Source: Halomicroarcula saliterrae (GTDB lineage: Archaea > Halobacteriota > Halobacteria > Halobacteriales > Haloarculaceae). Taken from it: DNA of 64,000 bases. The DNA lies in NCBI RefSeq assembly GCF_031624395.1, contig NZ_JAMQON010000004.1, positions 364,988 through 428,987 of the forward strand, in the 5' to 3' direction. This document shows, in pieces, positions 9,633-18,358 of the stretch. The translations under genes were made by a program, and so were the position numbers. The notes beneath the pieces were generated by a model. That model saw nothing but the letters and a program-made list of their open reading frames with translations. It was not told the origin of the DNA and made no database searches. Position 1 is the first letter of the stretch; each line of letters opens with the position of its first letter.

Positions 9633-10910
9633 GTGCGGCTCGTACAGATCTCGGTCCCACGGGGCAAACTAGAGGCGGCCCTGGGCGTCCTCGACGACGA
9701 GGGCATCGACTACGTCGTCCACGAGGAATCCAGCGGGAGAGACATCGAGGCCGTCGTCACCTTCCCGCTGCCGACGAACGCCGTCGAACCCGTCCTCGAA
9801 TCGCTCCGCGACGTGGGGCTCAGCAGCGACACGTACACGGTCATCACGGAAGCGAACACCGTCCTCTCCCGGGACTTCGACGCGCTGGAGGAGCGCTACG
9901 CCGAGGAGGAAGACGAGGACCGCATCGCCCGCGAGGAGCTGACCGCCAAAGCCGAGGCGCTGGCGCCGTCGCTGTCGACGTACGTCACCATGACCGTCAT
10001 CAGCGCGGTCATCGCGACGGCGGGCCTCCTGCTGGACTCACCGGCTGTCGTCGTCGGGTCGATGGTCATCGCGCCCCTCATCGGACCGGCGATGACGGCC
10101 AACGTCGGCACCGTGGTCGACGACCACGAGCTGTTCGTCCGCGGCGTCAAGCTGCAGGTCTTCGGTCTGTTGCTGGCCATCGCGAGTGCGACCGCGTTCG
10201 CGCTGCTGGTGCGGACGGCGAACGTCGTGCCGCCGATAGCCGACGTCACGAGCGTCGACCAGGTCCGCGAGCGGGTCGCCCCGGACTTCCTGTCGCTCGT
10301 GGTCGCTCTCGGCGCGGGCGCGGCGGGCGTGTTGAGCCTCACCTCCGGCGTCTCGACGGCGCTGGTCGGCGTGATGATCGCCGTCGCGCTCATCCCGCCG
10401 GCGGCGACGGTCGGCATCGGCATCGCGTGGGGCCAGCCGATGGTCAGCCTCGGGTCGGGCGTGCTCGTGCTCGTGAACATCCTCTCCATCAACCTCGCCG
10501 TCCTCGTCGGGCTGTGGTACCAGGGGTACCGTCCGGAACACTGGTTCCGCGAGAGCGACGCACGCTCGGCGACGGTCAAACGCATCGGGGCCCTCGCCGT
10601 CTCGATTCTCGTCCTCTCGGCGTTTCTGGGCGGCGTCACCCTGGACTCGTTCGCCCGCGCGACGACTGACGCCGAGATACAGGACCGCGTCGAGGGAAGC
10701 GTCGAGCCGCCGGCACGCGTCCTCAGCGTCGAGGTCGAACAGAGCAACGCCGTCATCTTCCAGGACCCCCAGCGAGTCGTCGTCACCGTCGGCATCCCGC
10801 CGGGAACGGACCCGCCGAGACTGGCCGACAGACTCGACGCAGTGGTCGACGACGCGGCGGGGCAGGACGTCGAGACTTCCGTCCGTTATATCGTCGTCGA
10901 ACGAGGCTAA
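9633..10910 (+). CDS. DUF389 / TIGR00341-type membrane protein
   Basis: A 425-residue protein. Residues 1-90 form a soluble ACT-like N-terminal domain (VRLVQISVPRGK...). Residues about 115-340 hold six membrane helices with the DUF389 hallmarks VVVGSMVIAPLIGPAMT and GVMIAVALIPPAATVGI. A soluble C-terminal domain follows. The GTG at 9633 is chosen because the family begins at this VRLVQI sequence; a TTG at 9606 is also in frame. Some bacterial members are called TIGR00341 or hydrophobic-domain proteins; transport has been suggested but is unproven. Confidence 0.85.
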   Translation: MRLVQISVPRGKLEAALGVLDDEGIDYVVHEESSGRDIEAVVTFPLPTNAVEPVLESLRDVGLSSDTYTVITEANTVLSRDFDALEERYAEEEDEDRIAREELTAKAEALAPSLSTYVTMTVISAVIATAGLLLDSPAVVVGSMVIAPLIGPAMTANVGTVVDDHELFVRGVKLQVFGLLLAIASATAFALLVRTANVVPPIADVTSVDQVRERVAPDFLSLVVALGAGAAGVLSLTSGVSTALVGVMIAVALIPPAATVGIGIAWGQPMVSLGSGVLVLVNILSINLAVLVGLWYQGYRPEHWFRESDARSATVKRIGALAVSILVLSAFLGGVTLDSFARATTDAEIQDRVEGSVEPPARVLSVEVEQSNAVIFQDPQRVVVTVGIPPGTDPPRLADRLDAVVDDAAGQDVETSVRYIVVERG

Positions 10911-10973
10911 AAGGGTCAAAGTCGCGTTTGAACGTACGGTGTGGTAAAGGCAACTGGCCTCCATCCGAGACGT

Positions 10974-11702
10974 ATGGACACGCAACCACTCGCAGTCGTC
11001 GGCGTGCTGGCACTCCTCGTGGCCGGCGGCGCCGGCTTCGCACTGGCAGACACCGGAACTGCACCGACGGCGGAGACCACTCCGACAGCGGAGACCGAGA
11101 ACGCGACCGTCACCGTCAGCGCCGACGCGACGGTCGAGCGAACCCCTGACGAGGCGACCGTCACCGTCGCCGCGGTCGGCCGGGGCGAGACGGCGGCGGC
11201 CGCACGGGACAACCTCAGCGACGACGCCGTCGAGTCCGCACTCGAAGCCGAGGGGGCGACCGTCACCTCCTCGCGTTTCAGCGTCCGGCCGGAGTACGAC
11301 TACCGCGAGAGCGGCCGTGAGCTGGTCGGCTACGTCGCCGTCCACACCGTCGAGGCGGAGACGACCGACGTCGAGGCGGTCGGGACGCTCGTCGACGCCG
11401 CCGTCGACAGCGGGGCCGACCGCGTCGAGGGCATCACCTACAGTCTGAGCGACGAGACGCGGGCCGACGCCCGTGAGGACGCCCTGACGACGGCGATGGA
11501 CCGCGCCCGCGGCGACGCGACCACCCTCGCGAGCGCCGAGGACCGCGGCGTCGGCGACGCGGTGACGATTCAGACGAGCGAACGCGGCCAGCCAGTGGTC
11601 CGCGCCGAGTTCGCGACAGCGGCCGACAGCGGTCAGACGGACATCTCGCCGGGGCCAGTCACCGTCGGCGCGACGGTGCAGGTCACCTACGAGCTGGAGT
11701 AA
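10974..11702 (+). CDS. SIMPL (DUF541) domain protein, membrane-anchored
   Basis: A 242-residue protein. Residues 1-25 form an N-terminal membrane anchor or signal sequence, a Thr-rich linker follows, and the rest is a SIMPL domain (VTVSADATVERTPDEATVTV..., ending in PVTVGATVQVTYELE). The domain is beta-rich and extracytoplasmic in bacteria; its biochemical role is unknown. It starts at the ATG at 10974, 63 nt after the DUF389 gene, possibly with its own promoter. Confidence 0.85.
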   Translation: MDTQPLAVVGVLALLVAGGAGFALADTGTAPTAETTPTAETENATVTVSADATVERTPDEATVTVAAVGRGETAAAARDNLSDDAVESALEAEGATVTSSRFSVRPEYDYRESGRELVGYVAVHTVEAETTDVEAVGTLVDAAVDSGADRVEGITYSLSDETRADAREDALTTAMDRARGDATTLASAEDRGVGDAVTIQTSERGQPVVRAEFATAADSGQTDISPGPVTVGATVQVTYELE

Positions 11703-11744
11703 GGCGCCGCTGGACTTTTCTTCGCCCCGTGCGAACTGTAACTC

Positions 11745-12458
11745 ATGCGAATGCCGTCACTCCGCGGTATCATCGACCGGCGGATACTGGTCAACTTCCG
11801 CATCGACGCGGACGCGCTGACCGGGGTCCTGCCGTCCCCCTTCGAGCCGCGGACCGTCGACGGGTACGCCATCGGCGGCATCTGTCTCCTCCGGCTGAAC
11901 CGCGTCCGTCCGACGGGGTTGCCCGCCGCCGTCGGGGTCCGCTCGGAGAACGCGGCCCACCGAATCGGCATCCACTGGGACGACGACGGCGAGCGCCGGG
12001 ACGGCGTGTTCGTCCCGCGGCGGGACACCTCCTCGCGGCTGACCGCACTCGTCGCGGACCGGTCGTTTGGCAACCACCACCACGCCGAGTTCACCGTCGA
12101 CGAGGGCGCGGGCCGCTACGACGTGTCGGTCCGGAGCCCCGACGACGTGTCGATGCACGTCCGCGCGGCGGTGGCCGACTCCATCCCCGAATCGAGCGTC
12201 TTCGACAGCGTCGACGCGGCCTCGGAGTACCACCGGCGCGGGGCCACGGGCTACTCCCCCTCGTCCGACGGCCAGCGCTTCGACGGCATCGAACTGGACA
12301 CCTACGAGTGGTCGGTGACGCCGCTGTCGGTGGAATCGGTCGGCGCCAGCTACTTCGAGTCCAGCCGGTTTCCCGCGGACGACGTGACCTTCGACAACGC
12401 CCTGCTCATGGAACACATCGACCACGAGTGGCATAGCGTCGAGGGCATCTGCCCGTAG
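11745..12458 (+). CDS. DUF2071 family protein
   Basis: A 237-residue cytoplasmic protein. The N-terminal segment ILVNFRIDADALTGVLPSPFEPRTVDGYAIGG is typical of DUF2071/YqjF-like proteins, which adopt an acetoacetate decarboxylase-like fold. A C-terminal HIDHEWH segment is also present. The ATG at 11745 is preferred; a second ATG two codons later is possible. No function is established for the family. Confidence 0.75.
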   Translation: MRMPSLRGIIDRRILVNFRIDADALTGVLPSPFEPRTVDGYAIGGICLLRLNRVRPTGLPAAVGVRSENAAHRIGIHWDDDGERRDGVFVPRRDTSSRLTALVADRSFGNHHHAEFTVDEGAGRYDVSVRSPDDVSMHVRAAVADSIPESSVFDSVDAASEYHRRGATGYSPSSDGQRFDGIELDTYEWSVTPLSVESVGASYFESSRFPADDVTFDNALLMEHIDHEWHSVEGICP

Positions 12459-12460
12459 CT

Positions 12461-12586
12461 CGCGGGTCACTTCGTTCCCCGCTCGCTGTTCCGAGACCGT
12501 CGCTACGCTCCGCTCTCGCTGCCCGCGGGTCACTCCGTTCCCCGCTCGCTATTCCGAGACCGTCGCTACGCTCAGGTCTCGCTGTC
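12461..12586. repeat. 63-bp tandem duplication spanning the 3' end of the NOG1-type GTPase gene
   Basis: Two units (12461-12523 and 12524-12586) both begin CGCGGGTCACT and share CGTTCCCCGCTCGCT and TTCCGAGACCGTCGCTACGCTC, with only a few substitutions. The second unit contains the last codons and stop of the GTPase gene (minus strand). The first is the extra copy downstream of that stop, so a gene 3' end appears to have been tandemly duplicated. Confidence 0.8.
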
Positions 12587-13576
12587 CTCGAACGGCAGTT
12601 CTATCTCGTAGCCGACGGCGTCGATAGCCGCCTGCAGGACGCCCTGGACGTTGTCGTCCTCGGTGACGCTCATGTAGTGGTCGGCCTCGACGTCGGTCGA
12701 GCGATCGCTCTTGTTCCCGACGGTCAACACCGGCGCGTCGAACAGCGATTCGATGTCGTCGCGGAGTTCGAGTTGCTGGGCCAGCGGGTAGCCACACTCG
12801 CCGCTGGGGTCGACCAGGACGAGCACGGCGTCGGCGAGGTGTTCGAGCGCGCTCACGGCTTGCGATTCGATCTCGTTGCGCTCCTCCGGCGGCCGGTCGA
12901 GCAGCCCCGGCGTGTCGACGAGCTGGTAGCGGATGCGCTCGTGTTCGACGTGCCCGACGCGAATCTGGGTCGTAGTGAAGGGGTAGGACGCGATTTCGTT
13001 GTCGGCGCGGGTGACGCTGTTGACGAAGGAGGACTTCCCGACGTTGGGGTAGCCGGCGACGACGATGACCGGCTCGTCGGGCCGGATGTCCGGCAGCCCC
13101 TTCAGCGCGTCGCGGGCCTTCGAGACGGCTTCGAGGTCCCCGGCGACCTGTTCGGTGATGTCGGCCATCCGGGCGAAGGCCTGCTTGCGGAGCTTCCGGG
13201 CGGTGTCGACGTCGCTGCGGACGACCCGGCCCTCGTACTCCTGGCGGATCTCCTTGGCTTTCCGGCCGGCCCAGGAGATGTTCGAGAGGTGCTGTTTCAG
13301 CGCGTCGATGCCGGGGTCGTCGTCTGCGGGGTCGGTCTCGCTGACGACGGCGTCGGCGAGCTCGACGTAGAACGGGTCCAGCTCGTCGATAGTCGGCCAC
13401 TGCGTGGCGACGTTCTGGAGGTTGTCGGAGATGATGTTCGAGGCGGTCATCAGCATCGACTGCTGGGCCTCGATACCGGTCTTGGACCCGGAGGCCCGCG
13501 TCGCCCGCGAGAACGCTTTGTCCAGTATCTCCTCGGCCCGAGGGGTGGTCGGGAGATTCTCGAAAGGATGGCTCAT
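12572..13576 (-). CDS. NOG1/OBG-type GTPase
   Basis: A 334-residue GTPase. It has an N-terminal helical NOG1 region (residues 1-150, with FENLPTTPRAEEILDKAF near the start), then G1 GYPNVGKSS (about residue 175), G3 DTPGLLDRPPEERNEIE and G4 NKSD. Eukaryotic Nog1 works in 60S maturation, and archaeal homologues are presumed ribosome-biogenesis factors. The ATG at 13576 is chosen because homologues begin MSHPFE...; an ATG seven codons upstream is less likely. Its last codons lie in a 63-bp tandem repeat. Confidence 0.9.
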   Translation of the reverse strand: MSHPFENLPTTPRAEEILDKAFSRATRASGSKTGIEAQQSMLMTASNIISDNLQNVATQWPTIDELDPFYVELADAVVSETDPADDDPGIDALKQHLSNISWAGRKAKEIRQEYEGRVVRSDVDTARKLRKQAFARMADITEQVAGDLEAVSKARDALKGLPDIRPDEPVIVVAGYPNVGKSSFVNSVTRADNEIASYPFTTTQIRVGHVEHERIRYQLVDTPGLLDRPPEERNEIESQAVSALEHLADAVLVLVDPSGECGYPLAQQLELRDDIESLFDAPVLTVGNKSDRSTDVEADHYMSVTEDDNVQGVLQAAIDAVGYEIELPFEDSET

Positions 13577-13670
13577 TGCTGCGTCTTTGACCGTCACCGG
13601 GTAAAAGGTCGTTCAATCGGAGTTCCGGGAGCGAGCCACGTTTTTGTCCGTCGGGTCCCCAAGGGCCGAT

Positions 13671-13988
13671 ATGGCACACATCGACGCCGACGAGATTCTG
13701 CCGAACGGCCACGTCCAGCAGATGGCCGCCGAGGGCGAGATTACACAGATGCACCGCGGCCACGAGTACGCCGACGAGGGCGACACGTTCGACATCGACG
13801 GCCAGAGGTTCGAGGTGACCGACGTGACCCACCGGACGCTGGGCGATTTGACCGACGAGGACGCACAGCGAGAGGGGTCGGCAGATCTCGACGCCTACCG
13901 GGAGCGACTGAACCACGTCCACGACCAGTTCGAGTGGGACGACGACAGCGACGTAGTTCGACACAGATTCGAGGTCGTGAGCGAGTAG
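13671..13988 (+). CDS. small ASCH-like domain protein
   Basis: A 105-residue acidic protein. The order HRGHEYADEGDTFDIDGQRFEVTDV, then LGDLTDEDAQREG, then YRERLNHVH resembles ASCH-fold proteins, in which a short beta-barrel is followed by a lid that binds RNA or nucleotides. It starts at the ATG at 13671, with TTTTTGTCC and a purine-rich leader upstream. It is divergent from the GTPase gene. The ASCH assignment is moderately confident; the role is unknown. Confidence 0.65.
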   Translation: MAHIDADEILPNGHVQQMAAEGEITQMHRGHEYADEGDTFDIDGQRFEVTDVTHRTLGDLTDEDAQREGSADLDAYRERLNHVHDQFEWDDDSDVVRHRFEVVSE

Positions 13989-13994
13989 GCAGCG

Positions 13995-14357
13995 CTACGG
14001 ATACTCCGTCACGCAGAAGCCGTTGCCCTCGGGGTCCTCCAGCACGGTCCACGTCGAGGTGTGGGTCTCGTACGCCTCGGTCTTGGTCTCACGGACCGTC
14101 GCACCGAGGTCCCGGAGCCGCTCGACGGCGGCCTCCCTGTCGTCGGCCGAAACGTCCAGATGGATGGGGAGGTCCCGCTGTTCGTCCGTCGGGTGGTCGT
14201 TGAACAGCAGGTCCGGCCCGTCGTCGGGCCGCTCCACGATTGCCGAGTCCAGCGCGTCCGGGAGCGCCCGCCGGTCGCCGTCGAGGGCGGCCGCCCAGAA
14301 GTCGGCTAGTTCGTCGGGGCTTCTACAACTGAAAGTTATAAATTTCAGCTTTGGCAT
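13995..14357 (-). CDS. VOC (glyoxalase/bleomycin-resistance) family protein
   Basis: A 120-residue protein with one vicinal-oxygen-chelate repeat. The sequence runs from KFITFSCRSPDELADFWAA through IHLDVSADD to VLEDPEGNGFCVTEYP, the characteristic C-terminal VOC segment. The ATG at 14357 is used because the open frame upstream lacks protein-like sequence. Substrate cannot be predicted. The start region contains a CTGAAA...TTTCAG inverted repeat that is also coding. Confidence 0.85.
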   Translation of the reverse strand: MPKLKFITFSCRSPDELADFWAAALDGDRRALPDALDSAIVERPDDGPDLLFNDHPTDEQRDLPIHLDVSADDREAAVERLRDLGATVRETKTEAYETHTSTWTVLEDPEGNGFCVTEYP

Positions 14358-14500
14358 GCGTAATGTGCATTGCCCGGTCTGGATAAAGGGCCGGTGTCGG
14401 CGGAAAGAACTGCCAGGTGCGCTGGCTGCCACCGTGTCACATCGCGTGGCGGCCGCTCGGCGTTGCCCGTCGCCCGCCACTTGCAGTAGGGCCCGCGGGG

Positions 14501-14797
14501 TTACCGGCGCTCGGCCAGTTCCGCCCGGAGGTCCTCGATGTCCATCCCCTTCATCGACAGCAAAACGAGCAGGTGATAGACGATGTCGGCCGACTCGTGT
14601 GCGATTTCCTCGTGGTCGTCGTCCTTCGCCGCGAGGACGAGTTCGGTGGTCTCCTCGCCGAGTTTCTCCAGGACGGCGTTCTCGCCTTTCTCGTGGGTGA
14701 AGAGCGAAGCGGTGTAGGAATCGTCCGGGAGGGTCGCTTTCCGGTCCTCGATGACCGCAAAGAGGTCGTCGATGACGGCCTCGGTGTCGTCGTTCAT
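14501..14797 (-). CDS. hisE: phosphoribosyl-ATP pyrophosphatase
   Basis: A 98-residue all-alpha NTP-pyrophosphohydrolase of the HisE type. The metal-binding EKLGEETTELVLAAK (about residues 43-57) and EIAHESADIVYHLLVLL (about 63-79) carry the conserved Glu/Asp residues. It catalyses the second step of histidine biosynthesis. It starts at the ATG at 14797 and follows pdxT in the same direction after 36 nt, so the two may be cotranscribed. Confidence 0.93.
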   Translation of the reverse strand: MNDDTEAVIDDLFAVIEDRKATLPDDSYTASLFTHEKGENAVLEKLGEETTELVLAAKDDDHEEIAHESADIVYHLLVLLSMKGMDIEDLRAELAERR

Positions 14798-14833
14798 ACG
14801 CGGATGTCGACGCCGTCGCCCTTCAGCGCGTCG

Positions 14834-15427
14834 CTACGACTCGACGCTGTCGAAGAAGGCCAGGTCGTGGACGCGCGGGTCCTCGGTCAGTTCGGGGTGG
14901 AAGGAGGTGCCGACGACGGGGCCGTGCCGGATGGCGACGGGGCGGTCGTCCCACGAGGCCAGCACCTCGACGTCCGACCCGACGTAGTCGATGAGCGGCG
15001 CGCGGATGAACACCGCCGGGAACGGCTCGTCGAACCCGGCCACGTCCAGTGGCGCCTCGAAGCTGTCCTTCTGGCGACCGAAGGCGTTGCGCTCGACCGT
15101 GGCGTCGACGAGGTTCAGCGTCTCGACGCGGTCGTCGTGGGCGTCGCTGGCGGCGACGATGAGGCCCGCACACGTGGCCAGTACGGGTTTCTCGGCCGCG
15201 ACGTGGGCCTCGATTTCCGCCGCGATACCCTCGCGGTGGACGAGTCGGGAGATAGTCGTCGACTCGCCACCGGGCAACAGCAGTACGTCACACTCGGGAA
15301 CGAGGCCGGATTCGCGAATCTCGACGACCTCGGCCGTCTCGTCGTGGGCCGCCGCGGCCCGCTCGATGGCTCTCGCGTGCTCGGAGACATCACCCTGCAC
15401 GGCGAGGACGCCTGCCCGTAAGCTCAT
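14834..15427 (-). CDS. pdxT: pyridoxal 5'-phosphate synthase glutaminase subunit
   Basis: A 197-residue class I glutamine amidotransferase of the PdxT type: GGESTTI, nucleophile Cys in ATCAGLIVAA, and the His/Glu pair in SFHPELT near the C-terminus. It releases ammonia for PdxS in vitamin B6 synthesis; pdxS is not in the window. The start is set at the MSLRAGVLAVQGD ATG (15427), matching the family, rather than at an upstream in-frame ATG. Confidence 0.93.
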   Translation of the reverse strand: MSLRAGVLAVQGDVSEHARAIERAAAAHDETAEVVEIRESGLVPECDVLLLPGGESTTISRLVHREGIAAEIEAHVAAEKPVLATCAGLIVAASDAHDDRVETLNLVDATVERNAFGRQKDSFEAPLDVAGFDEPFPAVFIRAPLIDYVGSDVEVLASWDDRPVAIRHGPVVGTSFHPELTEDPRVHDLAFFDSVES

Positions 15428-15542
15428 GACAGCCTGTACGGCGGTGACTGTCAAAACCTTCTCGTCTCGACGAAGTGTTGTCACGGCCGAGGTGGTTGTC
15501 ACGGGCCAAACCGTTAGGTGGCGTGCTCCCGAGAGTCACAGC

Positions 15543-16574
15543 ATGGGCGAACGACCCCGCGACCCGGTCGAATCCAACGCCGACCGGTCGGCGGACCTCT
15601 ACGAGATCTCCGACTGGGAGGTCAGGTCGCTGTTCGACCGCGTGGTGTATTTTCTGTACTACGCCGGCCAGTGGGCGCTGCGCGGGCTGGTGATTCTTCT
15701 CGCCATCGCGATTCTGGCGGTCCAGATCGCGTTCGGGAGCCTCGGTGCGCTCGGTGCCCAGCCGCTGTTTGCCGCGCTCGCGGCGCTGTCGGCGATTCCG
15801 GCGCTGGTGCTCGCGGGCTACATCTACTACGCCGACGTGACCACACAGGAGCCCCTGACGCTGCTCGTCGGAACCTTCATGCTCGGCGTGCTGTTTGCCG
15901 GCTTCGCCGCCATCCTGAACACGGTGTTTCGAGGGCCCGTCCAGTTCGTGGGCTCGGGCTTTGGCCTGCTGCCGTTCCTGGGACAGGTCGCCTTCTTCTT
16001 CCTCATCGTCGGCCCCGTCGAGGAGAGCGTGAAACTGCTCGCCGTCAGGCTGTACGCGTTCCGTGACGACCGCTTCGACGCCGTCATCGACGGCGCGGTG
16101 TACGGCGCGATGGCCGGGCTGGGCTTTGCCACCATCGAGAACGCGCTGTACATCGTCCAGAACACCGATGTCGTCACCGGGACCTTCCAAGCTATCAACG
16201 AGGGCAGCGGCATCGCGGCCGTCCGGGCACTGGCCGGCCCGGGCCACGTCATCTACTCGGCGTTTGCGGGCTACTATCTCGGGCTGGCGAAGTTCAACCC
16301 CGAGGACGCCGGCCCGATAGTGTTGAAGGGGCTGCTCATCGCGACGGTCATCCACGCGAGTTACAACACGCTGTCGGGCCCCGTAACGGTGATACTGTCG
16401 GCGGTGTACGGCGTCAACCAGTTCGTCGCGTTCATCGGATTCGTCGTCGTCTTCGACGGCGTCTTCATCGTCCTCCTGTTGCGGAAGCTCGACGCCTACC
16501 GGCAGGCGTACAACGAGGCCCAGGTCGCCCGGGAGCCGGAGAGCGAGCCGGGCGTCCCCGACTTCGAGTCCTAG
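15543..16574 (+). CDS. PrsW-family intramembrane protease-like protein
   Basis: A 343-residue membrane protein with eight or more helices. The PrsW signatures are present: EES in VGPVEESVKLLAVR, then GFATIENALYI and HVIYSAFAGYYLG, plus HASYN. Bacterial PrsW cleaves an anti-sigma factor; the archaeal target is unknown. It starts at the ATG at 15543. Its TAG stop is shared with the convergent ribE stop through a CTAG palindrome. Confidence 0.88.
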   Translation: MGERPRDPVESNADRSADLYEISDWEVRSLFDRVVYFLYYAGQWALRGLVILLAIAILAVQIAFGSLGALGAQPLFAALAALSAIPALVLAGYIYYADVTTQEPLTLLVGTFMLGVLFAGFAAILNTVFRGPVQFVGSGFGLLPFLGQVAFFFLIVGPVEESVKLLAVRLYAFRDDRFDAVIDGAVYGAMAGLGFATIENALYIVQNTDVVTGTFQAINEGSGIAAVRALAGPGHVIYSAFAGYYLGLAKFNPEDAGPIVLKGLLIATVIHASYNTLSGPVTVILSAVYGVNQFVAFIGFVVVFDGVFIVLLLRKLDAYRQAYNEAQVAREPESEPGVPDFES

Positions 16575-17149
16575 GCGAGCTGTTCGACGTACTTCGCGAC
16601 CACGTCGACTTCGAGATGCACCGGGTCGCCGACCGATTTCTCCGAGAGCGTCGTCTCCTCGTAGGTCGTCGGGATGATGGCCACGTCGAACCGGTCGTCG
16701 TGGCGGGCGGCGACGGTCAGCGAGATGCCGTCGACGGTGATAGAGCCCTTCTCGACGAGGTAGTCACGCTGGTGCTCGGGCAGTGAGAACGAGAAAGTCC
16801 AGTCCGCGCCCTCCTGCTCGATAGCCGCGACCTCCGCCGTGGCGTCGACGTGGCCCTGTACGATGTGGCCGTCGAAGCGCCCGTCGGCCGGCATCGCCCG
16901 CTCCAGATTGACGCGGTCGCCCTCGGTCAGCGAATCGAAGAACGTCTTCGCCAGCGTCTCCCGGGCGAGGAAGAACTCGGCCCACTCGCCGTCGGCGAAC
17001 GCCTCGACGGTGAGACAGGCGCCGCTGACGCTGATGGACTGGCCGTGGTCGAGCCCCTCGAACGGCGTCCCGACGCGGATGCGCCGGCCGTCCTCGTCGT
17101 CCGTCACTGCCAGTACCGCACCCGTCGCCTCGACGATGCCGGTGAACAT
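16571..17149 (-). CDS. ribE: riboflavin synthase, alpha-chain type
   Basis: A 192-residue protein with the internally repeated lumazine-binding fold. The N-terminal half begins MFTGIVEATG and has SVSGACLTVEAF; the second half has VQGHVDATAEV and VDGISLTVAA. It catalyses dismutation of two 6,7-dimethyl-8-ribityllumazine molecules to riboflavin. The start is fixed by the invariant MFTGIVE. It converges on the PrsW gene with a 4-bp overlap. Confidence 0.95.
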   Translation of the reverse strand: MFTGIVEATGAVLAVTDDEDGRRIRVGTPFEGLDHGQSISVSGACLTVEAFADGEWAEFFLARETLAKTFFDSLTEGDRVNLERAMPADGRFDGHIVQGHVDATAEVAAIEQEGADWTFSFSLPEHQRDYLVEKGSITVDGISLTVAARHDDRFDVAIIPTTYEETTLSEKSVGDPVHLEVDVVAKYVEQLA

Positions 17150-17227
17150 ACCCTCCGGTAGGGAACTGCCGGGCAAATGGGTTTGGCTCTCTGTTGGCGA
17201 TACGCTCGACTGTGCTAACAGTGCGGA

Positions 17228-17250
17228 CAGCCAGAAAGTCCCGGTGGCTG
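17228..17250. repeat. short palindrome, REP-like
   Basis: CAGCCA (17228-17233) and TGGCTG (17245-17250) form a 6-bp stem around GAAAGTCCCGG. The arm CAGCCAGAAAG is the same as that of the longer inverted repeat at 20390-20489, so both may belong to one dispersed palindromic family. Confidence 0.45.
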
Positions 17251-17258
17251 GTCGAGAC

Positions 17259-18167
17259 TCACGCTTCGACGGCCTGCCGTGCGACGGCGGGTTCCTCACC
17301 CAGCGCCAGCCGAACACTCTCCTCGAACCCGGTCAGCTCCGGCCGGACGTACTCGTCGATACCGCGGTCGGTGACGACGACGCGGTTTTGCAGCCCGTCG
17401 ACCAGCGGCTTGGCGACGCTGACCGGCACGTCAGTCACCAGCCCCAGCCAGCGCGCCGACAGCCCCGGCGAGAGCACCGGAACGGGGACGATGAGCGGCG
17501 GGCGACCGACCAGAATCCGGGCCGTCGTCGTCAGTATCTCCTGATATGTCAACACGTCCGGCCCCCCCACCTCGTAGGTCTCACCGGCCGTCTCGGGCTG
17601 TTCGAGGACGCCGACGAGATACGTCACCACGTCGTCGACGTAGATGGGCTGACACTCCGTGCGGACCCACGACGGCGTCACCATCACCGGCAGCCGGGCC
17701 GCGAGCTGACGGATTATCTGGAAGCTCGCCGAGCCCTCGCCGATGACGATAGCGGCCCGCAGCGCGGTCAGCTGCGCCTCACCCTCCCCCAGCAACCGCT
17801 CGACCTCCCGGCGGGACTGGAGATGCTCCGACAGCACCTCGTCCTCGCTCCCCAGCCCGCCGAGGTAGACGAGCCGCTCGATTCCGGCGGCGTCGACCGC
17901 CCGCCGGAAGTTCCGGGCGGCCCGGCGGTCCCGCTCCTCGAAGTCCCCCCCGGCCTGCATCGAGTGGACCAGATAGTACGCCGCGTCGACCGACGGCAGC
18001 GTCAGGTCGGCGTCGAGCACGTCGCCTTCGACCACCTCGACACCGGCGGGCGCGACGTAGCTCGACGGGTCCCGGATCAGCGCGACGACGTCGTGGCCCC
18101 GCTCGACCAGACGCGGGACGAGGTGGCCACCGACGAATCCGCTGGCTCCGGTGACGAGGACGCGCAT
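17259..18167 (-). CDS. NAD(P)-binding NmrA/NDUFA9-like protein
   Basis: A 302-residue atypical short-chain dehydrogenase. It has the N-terminal Rossmann motif GASGFVGGHL, then YYLVHSM and LVYLGGL, and lacks an obvious YxxxK pair. The C-terminal half resembles complex-I 39-kDa-like proteins (GGPDVLTYQEI). In archaea these are annotated NAD(P)H-binding or nucleoside-diphosphate-sugar epimerase-like; the substrate is unknown. It starts at the ATG at 18167. Confidence 0.82.
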   Translation of the reverse strand: MRVLVTGASGFVGGHLVPRLVERGHDVVALIRDPSSYVAPAGVEVVEGDVLDADLTLPSVDAAYYLVHSMQAGGDFEERDRRAARNFRRAVDAAGIERLVYLGGLGSEDEVLSEHLQSRREVERLLGEGEAQLTALRAAIVIGEGSASFQIIRQLAARLPVMVTPSWVRTECQPIYVDDVVTYLVGVLEQPETAGETYEVGGPDVLTYQEILTTTARILVGRPPLIVPVPVLSPGLSARWLGLVTDVPVSVAKPLVDGLQNRVVVTDRGIDEYVRPELTGFEESVRLALGEEPAVARQAVEA

Positions 18168-18240
18168 ACCCGTGGATAGGACTCCAGTGGCTTAACAGCA
18201 AGCCACAGCGCCACCGGTCTGTCGTCGGAATTGCTGACGA

Positions 18241-18358
18241 TTCACGCCTCGGGCACCCATCCCGGCCCTCGGTCAGTCAATCATCAGCAACTGCGGCTAA
18301 TTTACGTCTCGGGCACGCCTCGCAGCCCTCGATCAGTTAATCATCCGCATCCGTCTGC
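18241..18358. repeat. 60-bp imperfect tandem repeat at the ABC exporter gene 3' end
   Basis: Unit 1 starts at 18241 and unit 2 at 18301. Both share CTCGGGCAC, GCCCTCG, TCAGT and AATCATC in register at a 60-bp period. Unit 2 contains the exporter stop (minus strand) and its last Asp codons. Unit 1 downstream repeats those codons and a stop, so it looks like a diverged duplicate of the gene end. Confidence 0.7.
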
